The notes: generated by a model not told the origin, from the sequence alone. DNA of 44,286 nucleotides from Paraphysoderma sedebokerense (GCA_025602915.1 JAHLJZ010000134.1:1-44286), one strand, 5' to 3'. Counted from the first letter of the stretch, positions 31,711-43,394 are shown. Program-made: numbers and translations.

Positions 31711-32829
31711 ATGGAAGACAACGGTTTTACAGAAACAACAGGTGGCGAGAATGACGCCAGATGTTCAGGGACCAGGGCCTATTTTGCAAGTATCTTGGCT
31801 ATCATCCAAACCCAACAATGTTTGTAATTGGGAGCCGGCCGTTTAAAAAATACTAGCCTGCAACACCCTTGAATTTGGCCTAGAGTAATTAATATGCTCA
31901 CGGATGTGGAATGTTACCTTAATATTATATGTTATTCAGAATGCAAAACCTTTTTCAAAAATATGCGGCACCCTCTCCTTCATTCGAACCATCAGCGGTT
32001 TTCTGGGCCGAAGACAGCGTTACCACATTCTGGAAGACTCCTGTTTATTGTTCGTACTTCGTTCACTGTGACTCCTAGACCTTCTGGCTCTGGGTCTCGA
32101 CTATATATATAAATTTAACTAGTGCTATGCATGCCTACGTTGTTCCTACTCAATTTTATAACATGCCGTCAGCCATCTGTTGGTACCTTTATTCGTACTG
32201 CCTGTATGTAATCTTACTTGAAAGAACCATTCCGTTGATAAAGGCCAGTTTTCATTTATCTCATACGAAACGCCGATTATTGCGGTTTGGCGGAGCATTT
32301 GTTTTGGACTTACCTCAGTTTATCACAATTGCCGTATACTTGCATATTGATAGTCTGGGAGGTTTTGCTCGCGCTTCGCCTTCACTCCTCTCAATTACTC
32401 CAGTATTGATACCCATCGGTACCTATGTAGTTTTGTTATCCAATGCTTCCCTGTCATTTATGTTTGTCAAAACTCTTGCACAACACAGAAAGCAAAGTGT
32501 CCAAATTTTATCAGGGAAAACTAAGCAGACACGAATGTGGCATTTTATTAATCAATTTCGTTGTATCATGGGCAATATTGGTTGTCAAGATTGCGGGTAC
32601 CTTTGCACTCATTGCAGCACCGGCATTAAATCATATTATCTTCGCCGTGTTTCATAATTTTTATAGCCCTATTACTGTGTTGAATGCTTACTCTGATTAC
32701 CTTTATGTAACCACTAAAGTCCCAAAGCAATTATTGTCTATTCAAATTGACGTGACGGAAAAGGATGGCAGTCATTCCAAGAAGAATGCGGGAGCCGTAT
32801 CGACCAAATTTAGCAACACAATCGCCTAA
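31711..32829 (+). pseudogene. 7TM-like membrane protein gene with a frame break
   Basis: Tentative exons: 31711-31823, 31940-32053 and 32123 onward (phases consistent), continuing to a stop at 32829 only if the frame changes once near 32505-32530, at a run of A within the loop after the third clear helix. Hydrophobic segments include SAICWYLYSYCLYVILL, GGAFVLDLPQFITIAVYLHI, SITPVLIPIGTYVVLLSN, GILLINFVVSWAILVVKIAG and ALNHIIFAVFHNFYSPIT. With weaker helices in exons 1-2 this could be a seven-helix receptor-like protein. It is not a member of the 2.6-12.5 kb array. A 67-nt intron (GTTTGT donor, CAG acceptor) could also reconcile the frames but would delete a plausible basic loop. I cannot choose firmly between a pseudogene, that intron and a sequence error. 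Confidence 0.4.
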
Positions 32830-33161
32830 ATGTGGTCGATTGGAAATGATAATGAGAGAATGCTTCTGGTTTTGTGGTCGCAATCTCATGCTCGGGTGTG
32901 TTTGTTGCAACCTGTTATACTACTATAGATATTATATAATCATGTTTATGGTTTATTTTACTTTTGGCCTTATATCATAAATAAAAATCTTTTCCGCGCA
33001 TTAAAATAAATTGGTTCCAGGCTGACTCATTCTGCAAATTTAACTGCAGTTGTTAATACTGTTTATCGTGGAGCAATTGGAATCGACCAATATATTGGAA
33101 AGGGGAGAGACATTAAGGTGTATTATATACGCAGTGCCAACACGACCTCGCTCCATATATC
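32830..33161. other. Convergent 3' ends, no gene
   Basis: About 330 bp of AT-rich sequence between the 7TM-like gene (+) and VAC14 (-), which converge. It contains ATAAATAAAA near 32979, a possible polyadenylation signal. No other feature is visible. Confidence 0.5.
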
Positions 33162-36100
33162 TTACTTTTTTAGCATGCCGAAGCCCTTCTTCTTCTCCAC
33201 ACCCTTCCCGCCACTAGAAGCATTTCCCTCACTTCCGTCGCCTTTAGACTCTCCCCGACCCTCCCCAAAACTCGCTACTCCACTTCCGCTATTATCTAGT
33301 GCAACGCTCAGCCCAAGTCCAAAACCGTACCCTGTTGAACCAGATCCTGATCGACTTGGTATCTTGGATGATTTTGTGGCACTTTGAGCCGACAAGTTCA
33401 AATTCGAATTAGAATTGGACGCCGACACAGACGTTGAAGATGAAGCAGAAGAAGGGTGAGAAAGAACTAAAGACGACGAAGATTTTGCGCTTGATCGCTT
33501 ACGAACTGATCGTGACATCGAAAGTAGGGCTAAGAGGGAATAACTCCAAGTTAGCACGGAATGCACAAGAATTATATCTCATATTAACTGACCTCTTCGT
33601 GTTCTCTCATGTTTAGATTGGACACTTCGGAAATGAGCCAACAAATCTTGAAACTTGACAGGATCGTTCGACTTGCTACTTCTTCGATCGTACGATCTAA
33701 GGTCATGCAGTTTCATGAGCGGTTAATCAGGTGAATTGTCACTCTAGTTCCATCTGAGAGCTCAAGCAGAGATTTTAACAACATACGTTCTTGGTACTAA
33801 GTGTAACATTCCAATTGAGCTCACACTGTTGAGTCGATTACGCAACGTCGCAAATGCAGACGACTGTGGCAGAAGCATCAACAATCCGTAGAGACACTTG
33901 TAAAGATAAGGGTACCGATCGGGTTCAAGCAATTGCAATCTTAAATCTGTTCAAGAAAATTGATCAAGCCGATGATTAGTGGAAATACTGAGGCACAAGT
34001 TCCGTTTGTTGCATTATTGAACATGACGGAACATTAAGGAAGAGAAAAGCATACAAGTGAAAACCGGAGATTCTAAAAGTTGCACTAGCTTATCAATCTG
34101 AATCAGGAACGAGACAGTGATTTCGAGTTCCGAGCTAACGATACCGCAATTAGGTAAATCGAAGCGAAACAAACATTTACACGAAAACCAACACCACACT
34201 TACAATATTTGCAATAAGTTGGCAGCATGCTCATATGCTTGAGCTAATAGACATAAGGAAAATGTTGACACTGGATTATGAGACCAGCATTTGTACAACG
34301 CAATGAAAAAAGTTTGACCGTCCTTAAAAGAAGATTAATAGGTGAACGCGTTGATGTTTTGATGTTAGAATGTACTTTATGTTCCAAGTGGCGCAATCTC
34401 CGTCTTAAATCCAATAACTCGGCTGCCGTTATCAAAATCAAATTCAAATTTTGCACCATCGTACTAGCAAATTCCAGATCCTAGCCAGATGAAGGTTAGG
34501 GCAACAACGTACAACGACACAATGAAAACTCAGAACGCTACCTCCTCCTTTTCCAAAATTTCCGCGAGACATCTAAACACTTTTTCTGGGTTCAACGCAA
34601 TACAAAGCTGTCTAATAATCAAGCTACCCCGCGTTTCTAATAACCTTCTGTCATTTTGGAATATCCCGAGTAACGTGACCATAAATCGTGATAAGTATTC
34701 GTCGTCCGAGTAGGTACATATTTGAGCCAGCAATTGCAGAGAACGTTTGACTACGTCGTCACTGGTATCACTTAGAATTCGGAATAATGCGGGAATTAGA
34801 GTTGAGGACGAGACGACCTATAACAAGTTTATAGGGTTGATTTAAGCCGACAGAATGTTTGGGCAAAGGCACGAATGCGTGACGTTACCTTATTTGGCGC
34901 CTTCTTGTGCAATAGTAAAACCCAATCCAAACTTGCAATCCTGGTCTCTTCATTGTCGTGGCTAAATAAACCCATCAACGTATCCAGCGTATTTTGGAAC
35001 TCGAATTCAACATTAAATTCACTCTCCTTTAACAATCCTCCCTCTACTCCGTATTGCGGCGATCTTGTGATGTCGATTTCCGAGCCAGGTGTGATGGTTT
35101 GATCTGGTACAATCGGCATCAGTTTATCCAATGATGTGGTGGAGGATGCGGAGGGTGGTGTCGGAGAGGGGGACGCTTGGATGGCGGTTTCTAAAACTAA
35201 TTTATACAAATTTTGATTCGTTTCTGAAGCGATCAATCGAATGGGTAAACATAATTAAGGAACTAACGGACTAAGTACGATAGCGAAACAAAAGGCTTTT
35301 TTAAAAGGCATTTTAAAAAAGGATATCGGTCAAATTGTGAGATAAACAAGGAAGGACGGATTGCAACAGATTTGGGGTGAATGGCAACATCAGCTGCTTT
35401 GCCAATAGAATGAACTCATTTATCCATTTAAGAGCGGTAGCCTGTGTCTCTTCGTCTTTGATCAACCCGAAATTATAGGTTAATATCAAATGGGTGCACA
35501 TTTTAAACACTTTTCTGAAAAACATACCGTTCGAAGTGAGGAATGGATGTAAGATTTGCACCATTTTTGGAAAGTCTAGTACAATACTTTGGCCAGGTAT
35601 CTGGACATTACAATGTTAGCGACAGTATTCCGGAGGCAGAGACATCATAATCGATATCCACCCAAGTACCCTGTCTTTTTGCTTCAGCTTCTTCATTTTT
35701 GAGTTCACCGACTATTTCTGCTTGACTTTCACTTTTTTCTGAGGAATCGGTTACTTGAGAATCAGTCCTGAAGAACTTCCCAAACCCGACTCCCAACTGC
35801 CTTTGGACTTCAACCGCTTCTCTAATCTGCCGTAAAAATTCGCTCAGAACGGCAGCACTACCCGTCCTGACTTCTTCATTTTCATCACTTAAATATCGAA
35901 AAAGACCGTCTAAGAAGTATGGGAGGTAACTGACTAATTCCAAATCAGGTACGCTATCGAGGACGGAAATCCACGAAACAAGGAACGACCGAGTAAACGG
36001 ATTGAGGGTACGGATTCTTTCAGAGAGGAGTGGGATAAATCGAGCAAGAGAAAAATATGCAGATAGCGATGATTGGGATGTCGGTGACAAAGGTGTGGTT

Positions 36101-36922
36101 GGTGTAGTATGGAGTGGGGAGTCGATGGATTGTTCTGACACGATATCCTTTAACAGACGATCGAGAAGTTCGGCACCATTTTTGACCGAGGTTTCAGTAT
36201 CCGCAGCCAGCTGTAGAGAAAATCGTTAGCCAAAGGCGATAAACAGCAATATATAGACCAAAATTAGGAGAAACGGAGGTGGAGGATAGCAGACAACCTT
36301 TGACAATACGTCGAAGATTTCATTGAACCATTGCAATATAGATACTCTGGCGACTTTAGCAACGTTATATAAGCTTTCGCAGCTATAGTATCGCACTCTT
36401 GCATCATGATCTTGGAAACAGGTTAATATAGGTGGTAGTATTTCCGGCAGATAGTTTGCTACTTCCTCCTATCACAAGTCAGAGTGAGAATACTTTCGCG
36501 ACAATGGAAATTTGGGTCAATCACAGATGGCAATACAAACCGGTCCTAATATTTACAATTGGTTTTAGGATTCGTTAATCATACAATAGAAATATTGGAT
36601 TAGCTCCACTGTAAATCCAAGCTTGGTACACCAAATTTTTATTCAGGCAGTCGAGATGAAGCATACCAACAGCAATAGATACACCAGCGAGACCAATTAA
36701 ACCTCCGTTTCGAGCATTTGTGTTTGCTGAATTGAGGGCAAACTCTTGAGACAGAATGCGAATGATTTGCTTCACGGTAACATCAAAGTTTGGTACTTTG
36801 TTTTGCAGACCATCTCTGACGAATCTTTCGATGTCGAGCGCAGCGTTTTTCCTCTTTTCGTAGAGCTTGTCTGCTAGATTCCGCAGGAGCTGAGGTGATA
36901 GAAGAACAGCTAGATCAGACAT
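33162..36922 (-). CDS. VAC14: VAC14, scaffold of the PIKfyve/Fab1 lipid kinase complex
   Basis: Fourteen exons on the minus strand: 36922-36667, 36545-36541, 36468-36298, 36210-35644, 35600-35528, 35455-35327, 35244-34889, 34817-34542, 34480-34376, 34322-34204, 34134-34055, 33946-33787, 33696-33593 and 33529-33162. All phases agree and the product is 922 residues. VAC14 is a HEAT-repeat scaffold that holds Fab1/PIKfyve and Fig4 and controls PI(3,5)P2 on vacuole and endosome membranes. Family landmarks: [102 protein letters not shown] and [19 protein letters not shown]. The C-terminal tail (about residues 800-922) is Ser/Gly/Lys-rich low complexity. Two features are unusual: a 5-nt second exon and a U12-type AT-AC intron after exon 6. 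The gene is divergent from eIF2D across 209 bp. Confidence 0.93.
35245..35326 (-). other. U12-type AT-AC intron in VAC14
   Basis: The 82-nt intron begins ATATCCTTTT on the minus strand, an exact match to the U12 AT-AC donor consensus, and ends TTTAC. The branch element TTCCTTAAT (consensus TTCCTTRAY) lies so that its last A is about 10 nt from the acceptor, within the usual U12 range. It is phase 1, splitting the codon for Ala401. Joining the exons gives [20 protein letters not shown], which aligns with human VAC14 around SIKEVANVCNQSLMKLV. No GT-AG pair nearby gives a continuous frame. Confidence 0.9.
36541..36545 (-). other. Five-nucleotide microexon in VAC14
   Basis: The minus-strand exon GACCG lies between a TAG acceptor and a GTTTGT donor. 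It completes a Gly codon and adds Pro, giving [14 protein letters not shown], which matches the family pattern of LGPE..PYL after the GLIGLA block. Flanking introns are 121 nt (36546-36666) and 72 nt (36469-36540). Without it, the two flanking exons are out of phase unless a weaker donor (GTTGGT) is used, which would delete the conserved Val-Gly-Pro. Confidence 0.75.
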
Positions 36923-37131
36923 GATGGCAGTGGGAGTACTATATGAATTCAGATAGTGCTTTTTTCAGCCTAGTGCCTCAGAATTCCGAAATGCCAACCC
37001 GGCCGCGCAGTTCGCTAATTCCATTCGGCCCTTACGATTCCGTCGTTGGATTCGTTCCTCTCTTCCATCATTCCATCTCCATTACCGCCATTGCTGATAC
37101 GAAACACAGATTCACCGTCAATACAATATTC
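36923..37131. promoter_or_regulatory. Bidirectional promoter of VAC14 and eIF2D
   Basis: Only 209 bp separate the start codons of VAC14 (-) and eIF2D (+), so the two genes must share this stretch for both promoters and leaders. I see no TATA box; there are short pyrimidine runs (CCTCTCTTCCATCATTCCATCTCC within 37055-37080 region, not otherwise notable). Confidence 0.5.
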
Positions 37132-39619
37132 ATGTTCAGGGTATGTCTTATTTTGCTAAGTGACATGTTCTACGCTGTGTATGTAACCTTTGGCCCTGCT
37201 CTGATGCTTCTCTCCTTGGTAGAAACCACTGGCTTCAAAGTCCCACACCAAACTGCGCTCATCCGATGCTCGCAAATTGAGAGCCGATCTTCTTTCATCA
37301 TTCCCCACCCTCTCTGATGCTACTCTCAGTTCAGTCTTTCCTCCAAAAACCGACGTCTTCATCGACAAAGTTCAAGTCAAAATCTCGTCGGCGGCAATCT
37401 ATTCAGTCGACGGCTGCCCCATTTGCATTGAATTTCAGAAAAAATTGATCCCCTCCGTATATATGTGCTGGAAGGTACATTATCATTTAGTCCACCTTGT
37501 GAATCAGTTGCACTCAGTACATGTTGCTTTCGTTATGAGCGTAGCGATCATTGAAAACCAGGGGTTCCACAAAAAGTCATCTGACGTCGCTCCTTTTGTA
37601 CCGTCTCAACCTAGATACCAGATTTGCTTCCAAATGTGACAACTCACAATTATGTACTCGGAAAAGTTTTTGGCGGGTTTGTACTCATCTGCTGGCTTAC
37701 GTGCTACTCCTCCCCGCGACATTTGTCCTGATATAAGACGACCGCTTATTCCTTCTCGCTAACCCAGGGCGGACCTCATGTTACCGGGTTTGATTTTACC
37801 GACTGAAGGATACCCAAAAGTTCAACAAGGTGATGCAATTGGAATTTGCTTACACTCTTCAAAGTGAGTTCAATTCATTTTTCCCTCTGACTTTCCGCTT
37901 TTAATGATTGTCGTCTGTTACAGGACAGTTCTGGCGGTCGGAATTTCCGAGGTGTCCCAAGATCAAGTCAACAATATGAATGAGAAGAAAGGAAAAGCAG
38001 TCAGAGTGATACATACATATAAAGATTCGTTATGGGCATTCGGAGACAAATCTAACCCACCTGACGTCAATGCTGATGAAGTTCAAGCGGAAGAGATGGA
38101 AGACACTGGAGAGGAAACCATTGAAAGCCAGCTTGAGTCGACGTCAATCGACGAACATCAATCGCAGCCTCAGGTGAACGATGGTGCCGAAGTACTGGCC
38201 ACATCATCTTCCCAACTGTCTACTGTGTCTACAGAAGGTATATATGAATCAGCTTGACTCGTATTTGATGCCGATCTAATCTATACTCTACCCATTCATC
38301 AGATATGGACTTGCTTTTAAAGCTATCCCTGCTACATGCCATCAAATTCAAGATTCCGGACTCTGCTGAAAATTTTCCAATATCTTCCAGTGTAATGTAT
38401 TCGACGTACATGATCCCCTCCAGAATAGTTGGCACAACACTTGATCTCAAAAAATCATCTTACAAAAAGGTAAAAGCATTGGGATGCTTCTTCATTTTGC
38501 TATTGTACTAACTTTCATTCAAACTTGAACCCTTTTGTTGTTGCGTGAGAAGTTGGCAAAATTTTTGAAAGCGATGGAGAAACAAAACTTGCTAAAACTG
38601 AAGGACACCAAAACTGATGTTGTTGTCGTTTCAGTTAACCGTTCTCACAATGAAATTGTTTCCTTTCAACCCAGAAAAACAGCAGAAGACAGCGAAAGTG
38701 TCAAATCTAACTCGGCCTCTCCTAACTCCAAATCTGCTAACAAGAGCAGCACTGGAGGAACAGGGAAGGACGAAATAAAAGTGTCTGAGCTGTTTAAGGC
38801 CGGGAGTAAAGTTGCCGAAATACTTAAGTTTGTTGAAGCAAGGTCTGTACACATGTTTCTGTTTTATGATGCCTTTATTGGTTACTTGATTGGTATGTCT
38901 TGTGTCAACATTTCTACAGTGTACAAGGATTATATACCGGGATTGACATTCGCAATGCCGTGAACAATTACATTAAAGACAACAATCTTATCGATACGAG
39001 GAATCAGAAGTAATATTATATTTAAATTCTGCATTCTTGGTCCATGGTTGTCTTCTCCCGGCTCACATAGTTGCTTTTTATCATCAGATTTGTTAAAATC
39101 GATGCGCACTTATGTGATGCGATCTTATCCAAAAGTGAATACTCCACTGTCGATAAATTACCCCGAGATCAAATCATCCGTCGGTGTGTAGTTGCAGCCT
39201 GTGAAAATTTGGTTGTCTATTGATTCTCATTCCTTAACATTATTAACAGCCTAGTGGATAATATGACACCATACCACATTCTCCATCTACCGAATTGCGA
39301 ACCCGTCGTGAAAAAGGGATTACCCAAACCTGTTGCGATAACTGTAGAGTCTCGGCAAGGGCGCAAAACTGTGACACTTGTACGAAATTTGGAGTTATTT
39401 CAACTCAATCCTGATGAATTAGTTAAGGATTTTAGTGTGAAATGCGCATCGTCTTGTACCATCAATGATATACCGGGACCTGGAAAAGAGAAGATGGTGG
39501 AGATTCAGATCCAAGGGTCGAAGGTGAAAGAGGTGATAGAGGTGTTGGGAAGGTTTGGCATTGGCGCGAAGTGGACCGAGGTGACAGATAAACTGAAAGG
39601 CAAGGGTAAAGGCAGGTAG
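37132..39619 (+). CDS. TMA64: eIF2D / ligatin / Tma64, noncanonical translation factor
   Basis: Ten exons: 37132-37140, 37223-37474, 37615-37676, 37768-37863, 37924-38237, 38303-38469, 38553-38842, 38920-39009, 39088-39183 and 39250-39619; 581 residues, all phases consistent. eIF2D recycles 40S subunits after termination and can deliver tRNA to the P site independently of GTP. The first exon is only nine bases (Met-Phe-Arg), the start MFRKPLASKSHTKLRSSDARK being typical. The DUF1947/PUA part spans about 10-150 (IPDLLPNVTTHNYVL, GGADLMLPG). An acidic linker (about 180-275) follows, then the winged-helix region (LLLKLSLLHAIKFKI), the SWIB/MDM2-like domain (about 300-450, KKSSYKK, GLYTGIDIRNAV) and a C-terminal SUI1 domain (about 480-575, KTVTLVRNLELF, DFSVKCASSCTI). 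The exon 7 acceptor could be three bases earlier (38550), adding one Lys. Confidence 0.93.
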
Positions 39620-39862
39620 CAGCATAATCATGATAGTTGGAGTATATCCAAATGGCAAAATGTCAATGAAAGAATACATTATCTTGATGGGATATTGCAT
39701 CCCTACAACTATATCCCCCAAAAATATCGAATTCAACTGATGGTCTGAGGCGCGGAGTTTGATTTTCAACAGAACGAAGCCGCCCGCCCGCTTTGGAGAT
39801 TCCTCTGTAACGACGGAATTGAGATACAATTTTGCACTCTCTCGCAAAAGAAACGACAAAGG

Positions 39863-41492
39863 ATGGAGCTGCTGAGAAAATACGACTCATTCATACTCTC
39901 CAATGCATCGCAGGTCTCTGCCATCGAGAGTGCCCTTCGAAGTCTGACTTACCTCCTCCCTGGTCGATTTCAAGACTCGGAATTGGCTTCTGAATTCAGT
40001 TACGTCGACTTTCCTTTCTTGATTAAGAGTCAACCTTCTTGTAGTTTATAAATAGAGCACAGGAAAGCTAACTTATTTCAATAACTAATAGTCTACACAA
40101 CCATCAATCTCCTCGGCCTTCGACACGATCAGCTCCTTTACCAAGCCGCACTCACTTCCTCGCCAAACTATAAACCCACAACACTCAACCGATACCTACG
40201 TCATGTCCATTCTAAAAGCAGCTTATCCAAGAATGTGAGTTTATTGCTGACCCTGATACAAACTGTGGAAGTGTTAGTGGAGATGACAGTAAAAAGGAGA
40301 AAGGGTGATAAACAAAGGTGGAAGATTGTCATGTGGATTGAAGGAATCAAGTATGTATTTGAATCGCATGCATATTCTTTTACATGGATGTCTATTTTAT
40401 CTTAACATAAACCTTTGTTCAAACCGTATAGGGTTCTATGTCGTCTTATACTGCTACAGCAAAATCAAAGCAAACTCGTCCTTTCGCCGTCATATCCAAT
40501 TAGAGATGTTGATCCGGCTTTAATCAACCCTACCTCATCTTCTTCATATTCGCCTCACTTTCAACCAGATTCATCCTTGTCTCAATCGCATAAACGAACA
40601 AACAGAATTCACCCTCCTCTTTCTGTGTTGGCTGCGTTTCCTTCACCGGGCGTATCGTCATCTCCGTTTGGTGATTCTTCGTCAGGGTCAGATCCAGTGG
40701 TGGAGTATTTAAATTCCAGAGCTTTATTGAGCTGTGTGAAAAGTCCCGATGACTTGGTTCATCCTTTAAAAGGGTCACGATTGGTGGGCGAGTACATGTT
40801 TATTCTACGACCATTGATTTACGGTTTGTGTGGACTTTCCTATGTTTCGCATAATATAAGCATATCATATTCACTGACCGTCGAATATCATTTCAGTATA
40901 CCTTCTCCGAAAACACGGTTCAAGATCATACACACCATGGATGATATCACTCTCACTTGAAATTTTATCTCGAGTGTTGTCACTCGGTCATACCACTTCG
41001 TCGTTGATTCCAGCCCAGCTAGACAGGTCAATCCATTCTTTATTTTCTAAATTTTTTGGTGCATTCAGTTCAAATAAATTGAAGGGGAAAGGAGCAAGCG
41101 AAAAAGGATATGTTGAATCCGAACAACCCGAAAAGTTGACACTCTTGGAGAAAGACGAATACAAGAGGAGATTGTTCTTACTGTTGTTTTATCTGTTGAG
41201 GAATCCTGTGTATGAGAAATTGACAAAGTATATAATACCATGCTTCTTTACATGTCTTTTTTCAGTCTTTTTCCTTGCTTCGATCAGTTTTTATTATTTA
41301 CGAGTAGCTCTTTTTTGTATTATTTAACTGACTATTTTATGCTGAATTATTCACGCGATTCAATTTAGACCGAGACTAGACTCATTCTGTGCTTCCATGA
41401 TCGATAAACCCCTCATCCGAATTTTTGCAGCGATATTGCAGGATTATCAACCTTTATGGGAAAACATTTATTTTTATACATGTGGGTCATAG
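39863..41492 (+). CDS. PEX16: Peroxisomal membrane biogenesis protein Pex16
   Basis: Five exons: 39863-39998, 40092-40350, 40432-40823, 40897-41227 and 41369-41492; 413 residues, phases consistent. Pex16 is an integral membrane peroxin that helps insert peroxisomal membrane proteins and form peroxisomes from the ER. Family landmarks are clear: FILSNASQVSAIESALRSLTY, LPGRFQDSELASE, WIEGIKVLCRL, EYMFILRPLIYV, the charged block RKHGSRSYTPWMISLSLE, and the C-terminal DYQPLWENIYFYT. A Ser/Pro-rich insert (about residues 160-235) and a Lys/Ser-rich insert before LEKDEYKRRL make it somewhat longer than animal Pex16 (about 336 residues). Budding yeast lacks PEX16, which fits a fungus outside Saccharomycetes. 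It begins 243 bp after eIF2D ends on the same strand. Confidence 0.92.
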
Positions 41493-41839
41493 TGATTATG
41501 TGCGCAATCATTATATCCCGGTATTTACAATACCTTGTGAATTAACTGGCCAGCATCCGAGTGGATGCCCAGGAACTGATCGTTACAATAAAACATCAGC
41601 ATTAAAGCAGAACCAAATTATTGTTATCATTGTTGCATAATTTCCAGTGTTCTTCTCTCTTGCATTAGAAATTGCATTCTGAGCGCACCGGCGAATGAAG
41701 ATATGCAAGAAATCAAATGTTGTCGGGTTACCGCACCTCAATGCTCAGTCTACTGAGTAAGTAATATTTACAACGTCATTCAGGCCCTTTCAGTTACATG
41801 TCAATGTGTCATCAGAACCCAACTACACATTCGTTCAGA
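41493..41839. other. Convergent 3' ends, no gene
   Basis: About 350 bp between PEX16 (+) and the unrecognised minus-strand gene, which converge. AATAAAACA near 41589 could be a polyadenylation signal. No other feature is seen. Confidence 0.5.
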
Positions 41840-43394
41840 TTAACTGACCCCCTTCGCAAGAGAATAACCGTCGACACCATTCTCACTAAGTGCACTTTTG
41901 TATTCTCCACTCTTTTCCTCTGTCTCTTTAGAAACGATATATTCTTTCTTCATCCACTCCATCCCTTCTTCATTTGCCTCTAAAATAACTTTCTCCTCGT
42001 CGCTTTCATTTGTGGACCCTGCGACTATATCAAAACACCCCACAAATGCTGATTCCGAGAGAATATTTTTAGCGATTTCTACTATTTTTTTGACCTCGTT
42101 GTCTTCGGCCAAAGCACGTTCTGAGGTGTGTCTATCCTGAGGGATTGTCCAAGATCTGGGTGAGGTGGTGTTGGAATATACGGATGTAGTTTGTTTGGAA
42201 GTAGCGGTTCGTTTAGGCTGTTGAAGTTGAGTCGCTGTCTTGACAGGACGTGGATCGAATGGAACGAAGAAAGCGGCAGCCGTCGAAGATTTTGCCGGCG
42301 CTGAATTTCGAGATTTTGCATTCTTGAAAGTTTTTAGCTGATGGACAACCGAGGTATCGGAATTTGAATGAGGTTGAAGGTTCTGTAATTTGAACGTAGA
42401 TATCTTCCTTGTAGGAATATTGGATAACGGTGGTTCAGTCAGTGAATCTGACTCTGATAGTGTGGCTTGTATGATATCCGTTTGAGTAAATTCATCTACC
42501 ATTCTTTTCGGAACTGATGATTGCAAAAAAACAGATATGGAAACTTTAATTTTAATCGAACTCTCCGTCACAAATACGCAACAGGAGAGGGTTGTAAACA
42601 TACCCCAATTCACTTTCCCAATCCGTTCGCAGACTTTTGCACTGCCCCCGCCGTTTCCAGTAATCTGGCATGTCTTTGACTGCACATCTTTGACAGCTCT
42701 ATCGACAGCGGCTGAATTCAATCTCCATTTGTCTAATAACTTCTTCGCGGGATGGGCGTATATGCTGATATTTGGATTGTGTTCTTCATTGCCGTACCAA
42801 TCTGGATACACATTATATGGATCAGGAAAATACCGAGTTTTAGAAGGGGTCTGGGACTGTTTATATAGTCAGTCATGTGAATTTGAGCGAGGTAACTTGG
42901 TGTGAAAGAGAGGAAGTAGGAACACGGCAGAGCATAGGAATAAAAACAAACACTAATTGCGTGACTTTATAGCAAAAAGTGATAAGGATGAAAGACAAAG
43001 AGGAATGAAAATAGTTCAAATAAAATTTATATATTCAAATCTAGGTATAAGAACATCTAATCATGGTCGGTAGATGTCACGCTAAGGGTTACTTCATTTC
43101 AAGTACATAGAGAAAACAAACCTTTCTCCTATTTTCAGCAGTTTGATAGCTGTCAGCAATCCAATTCACGACTTCACTCTCTACCTGCTTTACATCAGCT
43201 TTGTCCAAGTCTATTTTCAAAGTATGCGTAAAAGTTTCTAGAGAGGCCAGTAAACTCCATTGAACAAGATAAAGCTGGTCATCGGCAGATGTAACCTGGG
43301 GGAAGTGGGAGAGGAAAGAGTGCAACAAAGGATGCGTCAGGATAGAATGGGGAGAATAATTGTCCACAAATGGTGATGAACTCGACTTCGTCAT
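41840..43394 (-). CDS. Unrecognised three-exon gene
   Basis: Exons on the minus strand: 43394-43122, 42850-42604 and 42513-41840; 397 residues with consistent phases (0 and 1). An in-frame ATG at 43472 would add 26 residues. I do not recognise the family. The N-terminal half (about 1-173) is globular: a helical first exon (YLVQWSLLASLETF, VESEVVNWIADSY), then an aromatic segment (YFPDPYNVYPDWYGNEE) and a helix with AHPAKKLLDKW. The rest is mostly polar and probably disordered, with basic Ser/Thr-rich stretches and an acidic C-terminal helix (about 310-350, KKIVEIAKNILSES). There is no signal peptide or membrane segment, so the protein is probably nuclear or cytosolic. Short consensus-like introns and an aligned frame make it a real gene rather than chance. 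Confidence 0.6.

Noticed and set aside
33118-33387. Plus-strand open frame rich in Ser/Pro
   Set aside because: It is the antisense shadow of the low-complexity VAC14 C-terminus.
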